Source: Litomosoides sigmodontis (lineage: Eukaryota > Nematoda > Chromadorea > Rhabditida > Onchocercidae). Taken from it: DNA of 64,000 bases. The first letter of the stretch is position 1. The number at the start of each line of letters is the position of its first letter. Both the position numbers and the translations under genes were made by a program. The DNA lies in the NCBI GenBank assembly GCA_963070105.1, contig OY718808.1, forward strand, positions 3,161,738 through 3,225,737, in the 5' to 3' direction. The notes below the pieces were generated by a model. It searched no databases and was not told the DNA's origin. It was given only the letters and a program-made list of their open reading frames with translations. Of this stretch, positions 28,024-41,889 are shown in pieces.

Positions 28024-28509
28024 TGCATTAACAATGAAGGAACTACCGTCACCGTAAAAAGACATGATTTTGCGGCTATTATAACATGTAGCCGTCTTGA
28101 GCAATATAATTGTATAATTAGTAAATGAAGTCTTAGGAAGAAAAGATTGGAAAAAGAGATGTAATTTAATAAATTAGGAAGAAAACGAGTAAAACACAAT
28201 TCCGTTTCTTTATATGCATTTTAGCACGGCTAATTGTAAAAGCCCGATTTTTATTTCAACAATTCTGAATCTATTATTTCGGGACTTGAAATAATTGTGA
28301 AAATTGCACCAAAGTTATTTCCCACTAACATTAGATTGAGATATAATTAGCAGCTTTATATGAGCAAAAATTGCCTTCAAAAAATTAAACAAAAAAAAAA
28401 TGTTTAGAAATTATAGAAAAATAAACAAAAGCAAAAGAGATCATTGCAAAATTGCGAGTGAAATTCCATTTGCACAGAAATTTCCACATTTCATCGAGCA
28501 GATTGAAAA
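28024..28509. other. Convergent 3' region between the unknown gene and fut8
   Basis: AT-rich sequence with no coding signal. It should hold the 3' ends of both flanking genes. Confidence 0.6.
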
Positions 28510-31500
28510 TTAAGGAAAATCAATGATAATATGCTTTTCGCGAGTTTTGTACGATGGATAGAGACCTTTTTTGCCGGTTCGCCTATTAATACCCTTCGAG
28601 AAGCCATCCCAATGATTACCCGCAACACCAATGACATCACCAACTTCCAGATCAATTTCATTATCATTCTCCGCGCTATACGACTCCACCACTATTTGTT
28701 CGTGAGCTAAAATTTATATTTTTCAATTTTGTTTAAATGCTCCGTTCATTCGACAATCAATTCTATAACTATGACAAAAATGCTTTTCACACTAAACGAA
28801 ACGAGTGGAAAACTTTTAGACAAGCACGTATTCATACAAACGGATGTGATGTATTTTTTTTTAAAAAAAAACATTGTTAAATTCTTCCACTAACCATCTT
28901 TTCAATGTAACTCAAGCATTTTCAACTACAAATGATATATGATTAGCCAGATATTGCAAAGAGAAAAAAAGAAAATTCACCTTGTTGACCGCCAAAGTAG
29001 TAAATGTCATCTAAGGAGTGAAATCGATCACCTGCATCACCAAAGCGAACTTGCATTAACTCGTAACCCATACGACAAACCTGTGAGCTGAATGTGCAGA
29101 CGAGATATACACATCTGAAACTCAATCAGTAATATCAGATGAGGGAAAAAAAAACATGATCACATTCACCTTCAGTATGCATAACTTTCTTCATAAGTTT
29201 GGATATTAGAAGTGTTATGATCTAAACGGGCAAGCCATATGAATTTAGATTTATAGTTTTAAATTCATTGAAAACTTGTTGTGACAGTTATCAGCAATGA
29301 ATAGATATTGTCACTTTTAAAACTCGTTAGTAAAAAAGCTGTAGCACACTCAATCTTACATCTATGAAAAATGCATTTCCTCCTCTCTCTCTCTCTCTCT
29401 CTCTCTAATTCTCTCAGTATTGATAGAAGAAACTAAGGTATCATTAATTTATCAGATGCAAGACTAACAAACTAATGAAAAATGTACCTTGATAATAATT
29501 CAATATCGGTCACAATACCAACCAATGACTCGATGCTATAGCGGGAATGAACTTGAGCCATATTTGATATTTTTGGATCACCATATACCTCGTAATTGGG
29601 ATATCTGAAACTTTTACTATTATGTTAAATTTCACTTATCATTATTCAAGCAAAATTAATTTAAGTCAGCATACTCCAATTCAGCTATCCTATTTAACAA
29701 AGAGTAACTTAAATCATTTTTTTTTACTGTCTACTTTAAACAATACCCTTCACATGCTCGGATATACCATTTACTTGATTTATTTTTTTACCAATTCATT
29801 CAATCACTTTATTCTTTACTATAACCATAATATTAAGACCAAAAAAATAAGAAAACAACTCCTATCAATTTTACACTTAATGAAACCAAAAAAATTTGGA
29901 AGCAGAGAGGGAGAGAGGGAGAGAGAGAGAGAACAGATAACCAACTTCGTTGTGACTTCATCAAAAACTTCTGGATCATCAGTTGCAATATAAATTCGTC
30001 TCTTAATCGACGATCGTGTACGATATTCTTCAATTCGAAACCAATCTTCTGTCCACTTCATATACTCATTCAAATCATGAAACGATGCTTCCGCATGAAT
30101 TTTGTCCGTTCGACGAATTTGCAAACCAACGATTGGTCCTTAAAAATAAAATAAAAGAAAAACATTGAAAAAAAAAGTACCCTCTCACTCCTTTTCTCTT
30201 ACACTATTCAATAGCTAGCTTCACCTCACTTCCAATCAACTATTATTTACAGCAGTTGATTAGCAAATAACGACATCTGCGCACAACTCCTAAAAATAAT
30301 AGAATAGTTTGAATTTCATTCAATAATCTCTATTCACCTAATTATGCAACATCTACATAATGCAAAAACAAAAACAACAACAACAACAACAACAAAAAAC
30401 TTTGATTATTAATTTAGAAGTAGCGTTAGCTTCTCGAAATCGTATTCCAAACGCACAAATAATAGAAAAAAAATTCAACATTACTTATTCCTATGCAAAT
30501 ATTATCATACCTTTATCAAATGGCACCTTTTTTACAGCTTCATTAATTTCCTTTGCAAATAATGCCGATGGACGCATTAGATATCGTATAAACTGCAACA
30601 CAAACAAATTTCATCCATCTCATCTAATAATTCACTGTCACAATAACACTCAAGCAATAGTCCAAATAAACTATACACTGTTTATTTATTATGAAATTAA
30701 TTCCAACATATCATTCTTCAATGCAACAAAGCCATTGAACCTCAACCACACATCAATTTCACATTAACTCATAAAATTTAATTCCATTAAGTAAGTATAA
30801 AAAGAATGAAAAAAACAAATAAAGAAATTGGTAATCGAAATAGCCTAGCAAAACAATGAACAGCAAAATTAGAGATTGTTAGATTGTTAAAATTTTCAAG
30901 TATATCATCGTTTGTCAGCAAAAAAAAAAAAATAAACCTGTGAAATGAAGAACACCGGAGAATTGGAGTGTAGTTTTATTAGCTCATCACTATGTGACTG
31001 CGGGATAGCAAGTGGAAGATAGGGTGGTCGATGAGAGAGTGAATCAATAATCGGTAATTTTACTATCCGTTTCCGTCCATAATACTTGTCAATACCCCAA
31101 GCATAAGTATGCTCATTAGGCTGAAAAATCAATTTTTAAAAAATTTCCCAAAAAAAAAGAAGTTTAAAAGTCACGTTTAAAAAATATCGTAATTGCAATA
31201 GAAATGATATTGCTGAGTGAAATCACACTCCCTTGCATACAGTAATAATGAAGTATCATATCAGTCAGATCGCGTTTCATACTTTAACATCAAAAATCTT
31301 CACTATTTATATATCTAGTAAAGGAATTTAGAAAGAGCAATGTTGAAAAGTGAAAGCTTTTTAAATCAGTAATTTTGCGTATATTTGAAACGAAAAATGA
31401 CGTTTAAAAATTCCTTCAGTTCAAAACCTTCTTAACCTTGAAAATCTCAGAAAATGAACACTTGGTAATTGGACGGAAAGCAGCAGTCCAGCCATTTGCA

Positions 31501-33646
31501 GCATAATTCCACGTACGACCATCATCCGTTAAAACAAGCGTACGATTTGAGCCATACGCAACGATAAAACAATACGTAACGTGATGCAGTTGGCAACCAA
31601 AACCACATTGCTTATTCAAATCACATATTAAAATTCTGCAAATTTTCTTAAAATTATTTACAAGTATTCAACAGAAATAAAATAATACATAAAACATCTC
31701 ATCATATCAAATTAATTAAATCAACGATAAAAGAGTTTGCAATTGATTACTTCAAAAATAGACAGGTGTATGTATATCTTTGTACATACAATGAATAACA
31801 CTACTACCTAAACTTATCAGCAACTGCAAAATATTCGAAAAGCTAAATTTGTCTAAAATCTATTTTTGTATTTGTTAAATTTATGATTTGAAAATTAGGA
31901 GAAAGTTTAAGGTTTTTTTTTGTAAAATTTGTAATTTATTTTCAAGACCAACTAACTCATTAGCATATGTAAGTTCGATCAGGTTGTATTAATCGCTTTA
32001 GCTGTTGCTATGAATTACTTCTATGAATAAAAGGATGAAATTAATGCATAGCGTAACCATATACCTTACAGCTTTACAATCGCTAGGATTTTGCATTTTA
32101 TCAAAATGTTTTTGAAATATTGTCGAAATATTTGCAAGCGCATTTGTTCGCCAACTTTCCGCTACGTCAACATTTCTAAATGCCGCCGCTTGACCAAGCA
32201 AAGAGAGCAACTGCAAAAGACTATTTTAAATAACTTTATTTCAAAAAAAAAGAAAAAAGAAAAGCGAGAAGTTCATTCTACCTGATTTCGTGTATGATTT
32301 GTGAACAGAGAATCGCTGTTGTGAATTGATGTAAGCTGATTGTTGAGGTAGTAGTAAAGCTCCCATATTGAATTGTGTAACTCACGTCTTGCTACCTAAA
32401 AAATATTTCCACTAAACAAAAAGATTCATTGAATATCAATTAAAGATTAATACAATAATTTTTTCCCACAATTATATCGATGTAAGCAGATGTGGGAAAT
32501 CACAGTGTAAACTGAATATTAGCTATGATTACTCTGTTATTTCTCTCAACATATTAATTTGAACTAACAGAAATGGTAATTTAATTAGCATAAAAGTGTT
32601 AAATTTCGACCATGTCTGAAAATTAACTCTATCCAGCATCATACATCGAATATGCAGGTAAACCGAATCGCCATAGAGAGAGAGAGAGAGAGAGAGAGTC
32701 AGAAAAAAAAGGAAATAAAAAGCATATAGTGATATAATAAGCAAATCATGCAAATTAAAAAAGTAAAAATTAGAAAAAAAAGTTAATAAAAAACTTCGAT
32801 TTCAATTTTCCACCATCTATAATGTTAGCAGACAAATTTAAATGTTAAAAATACCATAAGTGCTTACTTCATGCTTCATTGAAAAACCATTAAATGATGA
32901 TGGCTGTAACGCTTCCATCATTTCGCCATGAAACCACTCTTCCTTTTTCAATCGTTTCTTTACTGTTGCATAATCAACTTGCTTCACCTCACTCAACTTC
33001 TTCCTTCTTCGCACAGCTACACCTTTTAGCAATTTACGAAGCTCTTCATTTTCATCCTTTAGTTCTGCTAAATCCAATAAAGCTCGCTCATAATTTACAG
33101 CTAATGTTTGCTGCTCATTAGCATCCTTCCCTGAAATACATTTAGTGTGTAAAATTCCTTCCTAAAATGTCTTTAGTATTGCGGTGAAGTAGAAAGATGA
33201 ATGAATACTTCAACACAAATAAAACAACAAGGATACAATTGAATTTAGCGCTAATGTTACCCATTTAAAAAAAATTAAAAAAAAATTCATTTAAAAAAAA
33301 AAAAGAAATAACGATTTGCTCGCTTTTTCAAGACAACTGCTACAATTTGCTTCGTTTTAGAGACGAAGGAAGAAAAAAGAAAGAGAGAAAATTATTCGCT
33401 TTATTGGTTAAAAATTATGAATTAATAAAATTCCCCATTCGTTTGTAGCAAGCAAAAATATAACAAAAATATATTTTTCTCCATTCCACTCACCACAACA
33501 ATAAGCTAACCTTTTGATTGCAAACCGTAGAGACTGAATGAAAGATAAAAAAAGATTGATGACCAAATGACCACTGAAACAATTAAAATACAATGCATGG
33601 AACATGGACATATCACTCGTCGAATTTTCATCATGTTCTTTCGCAT
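28510..33646 (-). CDS. fut8: Alpha-1,6-fucosyltransferase (FUT8)
   Basis: Eleven exons: 33511-33646, 32868-33130, 32282-32395, 32065-32210, 31437-31635, 30938-31120, 30511-30592, 29946-30138, 29488-29604, 28981-29114, 28510-28706. They total 1764 nt and 587 aa (human FUT8 has 575). The enzyme adds fucose in alpha-1,6 linkage to the innermost GlcNAc of N-glycans in the Golgi. It has the type II layout: a short basic tail ([10 protein letters not shown]), one membrane segment at about 12-40, and a charged coiled-coil stem at about 60-110. The GT23 catalytic domain includes [28 protein letters not shown], the donor-site motif RRTDK at 383-387, [18 protein letters not shown] and [13 protein letters not shown]. 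The C-terminal SH3 domain, from about 523, has [14 protein letters not shown] and GLYPSYK. The start ATG lies six bases after a TTTATAG acceptor, so it is a likely trans-spliced start. No break or missing motif was seen. Confidence 0.95.
32673..32698. repeat. (AG)n microsatellite in a fut8 intron
   Basis: AG run in the intron 32396-32867. A similar CT run lies at 29382-29406 in another fut8 intron. Confidence 0.9.
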
Positions 33647-36600
33647 GAATGCCTATAAATTTTTATACAAATTAATGAATAAATAAAAACGACAATTCTC
33701 TTAAAACATATTTAAAAATTTAATGATATTCGATATAATAATCAAAAAGCTACCAATTGCATATTTTGATCAAATACATTTGTTGTAAAAAAAAAGCAAT
33801 TTGATGTAGAAGGAAAGCATAAATGTAAAAATTATTGTTTTTGCTAAAATTATTGCTACAACAATCTAAATTTTAAAATATCATCAGAGAGTAGTAGTAG
33901 TAGTAGTAGTATTTGATGTAAAGATATCGTACAGAGGTCAACTGTATACATTAATAAACTTACAAAATCCACCTCATCATTGCTAACTCATCATTGCTTG
34001 AAATCAGCAACATTTTACAGTGAATCATCAGCCATAATCTGAAAAATTATGCATTTCCACCTAATTTTCTCAATCATTTTCATGCAAATTAATAACAAAT
34101 AACATATTATGCATGATACTCTTCCTCATTTCACATTCTTTTGATAATTTATTTGCAGAAAGAGAGAGGGAGGGAGAGAGGAAGAGAAAGCGAGAGGGAG
34201 AGAGAGAGTGAGCATAGAATGCTTTTTTTTTCCCAACTAACAATGAGTTCTTTTTTTCTTTTTTTTTCACTCTTTGTGTTACACATCGAATCATTTATTT
34301 ATTTATGCTACGATAAAAGTAGCATAATTTTTAAAAAGTTTGCCTCGTCCAATGTCACAAAAACTATTGTTTATGATATTTACATCTTATCTTCTTCACA
34401 CTATAATGATTTCAATTTTTTTCCGCTCCAATTTGTTAAATATTTGTGGAATAAATTTAAACAAAAGAGGAAAAAAAACTAGTGGAATGATAGCAGTAAA
34501 TGAAATAAGTTCCAAAATAAAGTGAAAATTTTGTTCATATAAAAAAAAAGTCCATTTGTTATTATCAAATGAACAGTGGTGGAACAAGAAAAGATTATTT
34601 GCGCTTACTGTTATTTATTTCAAAATTTACGGGAAGAGAACAGGTAGAGATTTGTGGAAGGGAAGAGGGAGAGAGAGAGAGAGAGAGGGAATGAAAAGGA
34701 GTAATGAGGGATTATACATTAATAATAACACATTATCTATATTTATTTGTTATTATAAAATTTTTAATCATTTGAACAAATTGAATTCATTCTTTTTTTT
34801 TTGAAAATTTAAAGAAATAAATAATACAATAGCATGAAAAAGCTAATGAAAATTTTCCACTCTACAATTAGAAGATATGAAGTAGAAAAAAAAAATTTTT
34901 AACATAAATCAAAATTAATCCTCTTTAATTGATCATTCATAGTTTAAATAAATTGTCGGAATTTAATAATTTAAAAATGAAAAAATATACCCCCAGAAAT
35001 ATTTTACTTGAGCTAAAATTTACAGCAATTTTTTTCATAGTGAAAAGTTAGCATTAAATAACTGTTGCAGTAAAGTAAAGCAACGTAAAAAAAAAAGAAA
35101 AATGAAATCCGACAAGCACAGTTGAATATTTGCAATGTTAAATTACTTTTTATCAAAAATAAAAATGATAAGAAATGTAAACTGTGATGACGCTGGCAAG
35201 AGATGAAAGATCACATAATATTACCATTTTCAAATAGGGAAATTTAACAATGATCACAGAGAGAGAGAGAGCAGTTTATCACTGTTGAAACGTGCTTAAA
35301 AGGTATTATTTGAAATGTCCTTAGGAACTGATAAGGAGTGATAAACAAACAACTTATCAATTTGCATAGAAACACATTTCCATTCCAATAATGAATGTGC
35401 CTGAAGTGAGGTGATGAAATGAGTTTATCGAAGAATGCGAATGTGAAGTGACTTAATAATGAATATGAAATGAGTTGAGTCAACTTAGTTAGCATGAATA
35501 ATGAATAATGCATGTGTTGTTGTAGGCACTTTTTCCTTTCATAAAATTTCAACATGTAAAAATCTTAACAAAATTGCATATTTAGGCTTTAAATTTTAAC
35601 TATTCTATCATCAAAACATTCTATCAGCTTATTTCACTAACAAAAATTTAATTGAAATCAGTTGCATTTGCTACATACACATAAATCGTTGCCACAAAAG
35701 AAGTTTGAGATTTATCTCTATTTCAGTCCTATCACTAGTATTCAATCATCGGTCATTTAGCAACATCGGATAATGCTTTCTTTCTCTCTCTACGCTAATA
35801 AGATCTAAAAAATAAGCTTAGCTTATTAGCTAGTACAGGAAGGAAGATATGTGCTAACTAAATTTACTCATTTAACAAGTGAATTTATTTAACATTGAAA
35901 ATTTAAAGTTTAAAATTTAAACAACAGCTGCATAGTAACACATTTTTTTTCTTGCAATGTTTAGGCCATCTGATTTTTTTTCCTAATCTAACGTTGCTTT
36001 TTTTTAATATAAAGAAAATTTAACATGAGAATTTTTAATGAACAAAAAAAAAGAACAGTTAATTTTTTTTTCAATCTAACATTCTGATTGATATATTGAA
36101 AATGAATTCATTTCAAGCAGTAAATTAACCCTTCCATCTAAGTGTACATAATAAAAAAAGCTGTTAAGAAACTTAAAACAATGCCAATAATTTAGTTTTA
36201 GAAAAAATTTCCACACTAAAATTTATCATAAATTACAAATTCAAGTTAATACCTATCCAAATTATACAAATTGGAAATAAAAGCTGTAATTTATCTTTTT
36301 TTTTTCATTATTTTTGGCAAAAATTAAAATGATAAAAAAATTAGCACAATTTTTTTTAGGAATGTAAGCAGTTAAAAAAGGCAACAAAAAAGAGGTGCAT
36401 GCATGCGTACTAACTTTAATTTAACCGCACTTTCATGCTATTAGCTAAAATATTCAATTTTTGCGGTAGGAAGCAGTAAGTGATGAGTGGATGGATGGAA
36501 AAGCTTCGTTACAGCTATACAGGAGAAGGCAATCAACTCTACTCTCTCTCTCTCTCTCTCTCTCCCTCTCTCTCTCTCTCTTAACATTAAAGTGTCGAAT

Positions 36601-36741
36601 TGAAAGGTGACGGTTGATATGATGCCGTGTGCTAACAACCAGCTGTTTCTCGCTTAAACCACCACGCTCAACACCACCACGTTCAACTGGCAAGGATCGG
36701 AGGAAAACGCACGGATGGGCGCAATCTCATCTTTTCCCAAT

Positions 36742-36790
<49 letters not shown>

Positions 36791-37845
36791 CACACGCAAC
36801 AAAAGCTAGCAGAAAACGCGGAAGCAATTTATTTTCCATTATTGCTAAAAAAAAGGAAAAAAAAAGGAAATTTCATTTTCATTTGTTATAATTGATAATA
36901 ATATAAGTGTGATATAAATTTTTCTACATTTAAGAGATATGAAAAATTAAAATTAAAAAAAAAAACTCTCTAATATCATCCAACAGTAATGTAGTAAGGT
37001 ATTAAATGGGGAAGTGAGTAAAAACTTTGAACCATATATGCAAGTGATATTTTTAAAATTAATGTGAAAAAAAACACACACACACAAAAACGACCATTTC
37101 AATTCACACAAATTTTTGCATCTAAAATTTTTTTGTATTTTTACAAAACCTACTCTTTCAACCTTCATTTCATGTAAAATGTGAATAATTAAGAAAAAAA
37201 AACAACTATTTTGATATCTAAAAATTAGATTTATTAGCTTGAAATTTCTAAAAAAAACAACAATAACAAACGTGTCTAAAGGTCTAGAAGAAGAATACAT
37301 TAATTAGCATACGAAAATAATGTTCAATTTGTAATCCTCAAATTTGATTATGAAATCATTCAAATGCAAGCAATACGTAAGCATAGGTTATTCAAATAAG
37401 TATGATAGTGAGAGAATGAGTGTAGCAGTTAGTTGACCGTAATGTAAACAAACAATTATCAAATTAGTGAAATATGATTTGAACTTTTAAAAGTTATTTA
37501 TTTATGTTGTAGTTGTTTTGATGAAGGTTTTGTTGATGTTTGATAGCTCGAACTAAAACTAATACAAAAAATCATCTATTAAAGGATAAAATAAAGGAAG
37601 TATACTCAAAAAAAAAAATTAAAACTAAACTCTCCACCTCACATATATTATATTATGCAACTGTTGCATTTTGTAATTTTCTAATGAAAAATAAAAAAAA
37701 TTTTGCTTTGCATTCAATTCAACAGCTATTCGCCATAAAATATGCTTAATAAAATTGAAATTTAAAAGCGAAAGAAAAAAAATGACTGAATAAGTAGACG
37801 GAATAAAAACAAACCTTACAATTACTGTCGTCAAATTTCACTTTT
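33647..37845. other. Intergenic region upstream of fut8 with AG and TG microsatellites
   Basis: 4.2 kb of very AT-rich sequence between fut8 and the methyltransferase gene, both on the minus strand. It contains AG runs (about 34158-34208, 34666-34688), a CT run (36541-36580) and a TG run (36741-36787). A less AT-rich block at about 36590-36720 could be a promoter. No supported exon was found. Confidence 0.6.
36741..36787. repeat. (TG)n microsatellite
   Basis: Almost perfect TG run in the fut8 upstream region. The Cys-Val frames across it are artefacts. Confidence 0.95.
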
Positions 37846-40800
37846 CTAACAGTTGTGTTGAGTGAGAAGAACGATGATAGCTTGTGTGGTACCAAGTGAA
37901 ATTGGATAATATTGTTTCAAATATGCCGGCATTCTCAGCATGTTATTTAAGGATGATAAATGTGCAGCTGCGATCAGTAGTATTACTGTCGAAATGTGAC
38001 TATTAGCATCATTGCTGCAGCTGTAAATTAAAAGTTGCAGGAATGGAATTAAAAATTATTAGCATTACTTCACTGGAATGCTGCTGCACTTTCATTTTAT
38101 AGTTTTCAATGTAAATGATCAACAATGTAATATAGCAATTACGATCTCAGTCACTTCCTACACATACCGATCATCTATCTGTCCCATCTACTAAGGCCGA
38201 AAGAAATTGAAGACATAAATTAGGGTAACTATATTTTGCATATTTGAACAATTTGCATGCTTATGCTTATTAATTTATTTCTTTAGCTTCCTATACTTCA
38301 ATCTTGTCTGATTTAAAAAAAAAAAAGAAAAAAAAACGAACTAATACCTTCTATGAACAAATAAATAATGGAGAATTGCGAATGAATAGCTGATTAAATA
38401 AAAACTTCAAAATTCCACCTCATTTAAATTAGCTTTTCGCAATAAAACTATTCATCTATCACTGGTTAAAATCAATCCTTCACTTCATTCTCCAGACAAA
38501 TAATAAATGTAATAAATGAGAAGAAATTGAAAATACACGGTAAATTAACTACCACTCGTGAAAGACGGCCGAAGAATCACATGACAGTATCACTTCTACA
38601 TGCTAATGCTAACCGGATTTAAAATTAAATTTATAAAACAACTTGAAAGTAATATATCTAACGCTCTTCAATCTAACACTTTTACACCATGCGATTAAAG
38701 GAACTGAAATAGTCGTTGCCTTAGTTCCACTCATATCGATCTTCCATATGTATCAACGACGATAGACAGAGCCCAGTAAGCTTACTTGCCTCACTCTACA
38801 TTTTGCTTCACCCTTAAATTTCTCTTCAATATCACATAAACAATTGAAGACGACAGACAGCTCCTTCTCTTTCAAACAACTCACTTTTTGAATTATTGAG
38901 ACTCTTAAAAAAAGCTATTAATTTTGTTTTCGTTTCTTTTCTTCTTATGTTTCCATTTTCCTATTCTTTAATTTTATTTTCAGCGCTAATGGTTTCATAT
39001 AAGAAATAAGGTCATTCGCGTTTGAAGACTAATAACACAAGCTATTTCACGACTCTACATCTCCATTGAAACTTGCTTTTCAGAATTCTCCGACAGTTGG
39101 ATTCCTTCATAAAGCTCTCATGCTTTATTACACTTAGCACAATGGGAAACGTAACTGCCAAATTTAAACATGAACATAAACCGAGAAAGCTCGTATTATC
39201 AAAATGGTATGACAATTCGTTCATTCATCTCTAAATCAAATCTAATCCTTCCTAAATTTCATCAAATTTGACGAGAAAAAAAAATGAAGGAACGCACTTC
39301 AAGAAGATATCACAAATACGTTGCAAGATCCGTAAGGCAGCCTGATCCGTTATATGACGTTGACCAAACGGAATATCTGATATTATGTGATCAACTGCTT
39401 GATATTTCAAACAGTCTAAAACAACACGTTGATCATAGGGAAAACTATCATTAGCATGGAAGTTTGGTGTAAATGAAATGCAATTTCATATTTTCAGTTA
39501 GCTTAGCCAATGTGAGAATTATTAGGGAAAACATTCATCGAATGCCGAACGGTGGAGAAACATACAATGTGAGGCAATGATTACCTGAACATAACCTCTT
39601 AAATAATTCACCTAATTATTGAAGCTATTAAAAAAGTCTAATGACAGAAGGGACAAAGCAGCGTATCAGACAGGCATCACGTATCTCTTTTCCGGTAATT
39701 ATGAGTGATGCAAGGAGCAACGGATACAAGTGTGTGATAAAAATTTTACTGCTAAATAGGTCCATGTGAAGTAAGTCGATCATCGGCTCTGCATCATCAC
39801 TTCTTCGTAAATAATCGACATTTTTCACTGATTGCTGTAATGCATCCCACGATAAATCGACACCCAAAAAAAAAACCTAGAAATACGAAAATTCTAAAAA
39901 TCAACATCAATTGTCATTTGTATGAAAATGATTGGATGAAGTAAAATTTAACAAATTCACACTTTATCCCTAATATTTAAGACAATAATCTACTAGTGAA
40001 GTATAAATGATAATTACGAGAACTCAGAGCATTTTCAAAAAATCATTTTTTGTAAAAAAAAAAATTATCACTCCAAAATAAGATTTTAACGCTTTTTAAT
40101 GCCATATTCTTTTCAAAATACAGAAAAAAAAACAGCAACTATAGCTTCCCCTATCCTGAAAATCATGTGCAGCTTGCAGCAAAATGGACGAAGAACCACA
40201 AGTCAGATCGGCAACAACATCGCCATCTTGAATGTTCGCCAATGATAACATTGCATCTACAACAGTGGAACGCAGTGAATTGCTCAGCAAATAACGTCTC
40301 TGGGACAAACGTTCTCTGTAATTTGATGACCACTGCAATGGACTGACCCTTTATTCACCCAGGTGCTATTCAGAAATACTTTCTAAAAGAAGCACGAAAA
40401 CATTTTAAACTGAAATTATCATATCTAAAACATTCACTGAAATAGCAAATGTGTTAGCGGGAATTCGATTTCTTCATTTCTCATTCTTCTTTCCAAACTA
40501 AAACTAAAAATGACATTTTGTTGCAGTGCTAAACTAACCGAGTGATTGGTACACCAATAAAGATACATTTTTCCGACAAATGTATGCAAATTTCAATAGT
40601 AGCAAAATGAAGCGATCTCTTAAAACCACACATCTGCTTGATGCGATAAGCAATACTTGCAGAAAGTTTCTGTAAAAATTAATGTTGAAAATTTTTTTGA
40701 GTAAACCATTAGGAACTTATAAAATATCAGACTTCATCAAATGACAGCAATAGCTTTTCGTCAGCAATTGACATTCCTCGTCAGAAATTCACATTTGATA

Positions 40801-41889
40801 ATGGAGTGAAAAAATCAAGAAATGCAAACGAATGCTGCATTCACATTTTGAAAAAAAATTTTGAAATGAAAGAAGTTAGCAAAAGTTGATAGGGAAAAAC
40901 AAATTTAGGTTAACCTATCCTGGCTAATAGACTATAGCTATACTGCAAAATATTGATTGCCTGTCAAAATACCTCAGTGTCAATTTTTCGACGCCATTTT
41001 CCAGTTGCTTTAAGTGATACACGAAAAGTTCTACCGTGCATCGGCACACCAGAACAAAGCAAACAGTTGAAAGCTGCCTCACACGTAGAATTCAATGAGG
41101 AATTCTTGTCACATAAAGTGAATAGTTTGTCGAATAACTCTTTAAAACAAAAAAACAAAAACATTTCCGAAAAAAAAATTAACATGAATGGTTCTCATTG
41201 CAAAAAAAAAAAAAACACCAATTACATAAGTATATACTTTACACTACAATGTTAGAAAATAAAAAATTACATTAATTACTTACGTCGTTTGTTCCAACTC
41301 CGATCGATCATTTCATACGTTGACACTACGAACAATCTTTCCACGCATCGTAAATTGTACAAATTATTGCTGTTACTTGCATCAAATACCATTTTACCTT
41401 CCATAATAATTTCATCAATTTTTACATCCTAGAAGCACACTGAATCATTTACCTATACTTTTTCAATAATATTTAAAAGTAACAAAAAAAAAATCAAATT
41501 CACTTTTTCTATTTCAATACATTAGTTTTTCGTCCCAACTTTCTCAGTACTTCTATAATGCTATAGGCAAAAACCTAGCATCATATTAGGAGAATAAACA
41601 GTAATTCATTTGCTACCAATTCTTCTTGCTTCATGTAATATAACAAATCCATTCAGCCATCTTCTCTGATCGCATTCGATCAAACAGCATTATTTTTGAT
41701 GTCAGCCGAAAAATAATACAATTTCAATTCTCAATTACCAATTCTAGATTACCCACTCTCTCTATCTAGATTACTAACAAGATTTCAGTTGTCCTGGTTA
41801 GCATAGCAAAACCACATTACCGGAATTTGCTCCAGCTGTTTCCGCACGAACAATTCCATACCTCGACCCATTGTAACACAGAATCGCAT
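37846..41889 (-). CDS. THUMP-domain RNA guanosine N2-methyltransferase (THUMPD2/3-like)
   Basis: Eight exons: 41821-41889, 41284-41428, 40973-41139, 40535-40669, 40140-40332, 39750-39876, 39298-39415, 37846-38020, giving about 375 aa. The N-terminus FCVTMGRGMELFVRKQLE and the segment LRCVERLFV lead into a THUMP RNA-binding region (TFRVSLKATGKWRRK). Then comes a UPF0020-type methyltransferase fold: LSNSLRSTVVDAM, the SAM-binding motif DVVADLTCGSSSILLQAA, GVDLSWDALQQSVKNVD, the catalytic-type loop SDIPFGQRH, and a C-terminal YYPISLGTTQAII. THUMPD3 makes m2G in tRNA and THUMPD2 modifies U6 snRNA; the tail reads more like THUMPD2, but I cannot decide. Oddity: exons 40140-40332 and 39750-39876 join out of phase by one base, exactly at a run of ten T in exon 6. 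One base fewer would restore the frame. The donor of exon 40535-40669 is also uncertain (TTA|GTTTAG chosen). The start follows TTAG|G-ATG. Confidence 0.8.

Noticed and set aside
30360..30767. Plus-strand 135-codon frame beginning with a Gln run
   Set aside because: Antisense to a fut8 exon (30511-30592) and flanking introns; the Gln run is a CAA repeat.
35244..35555. 103-codon minus-strand frame upstream of fut8
   Set aside because: No recognisable motif, no good splice borders in phase, and composition like the surrounding non-coding DNA.
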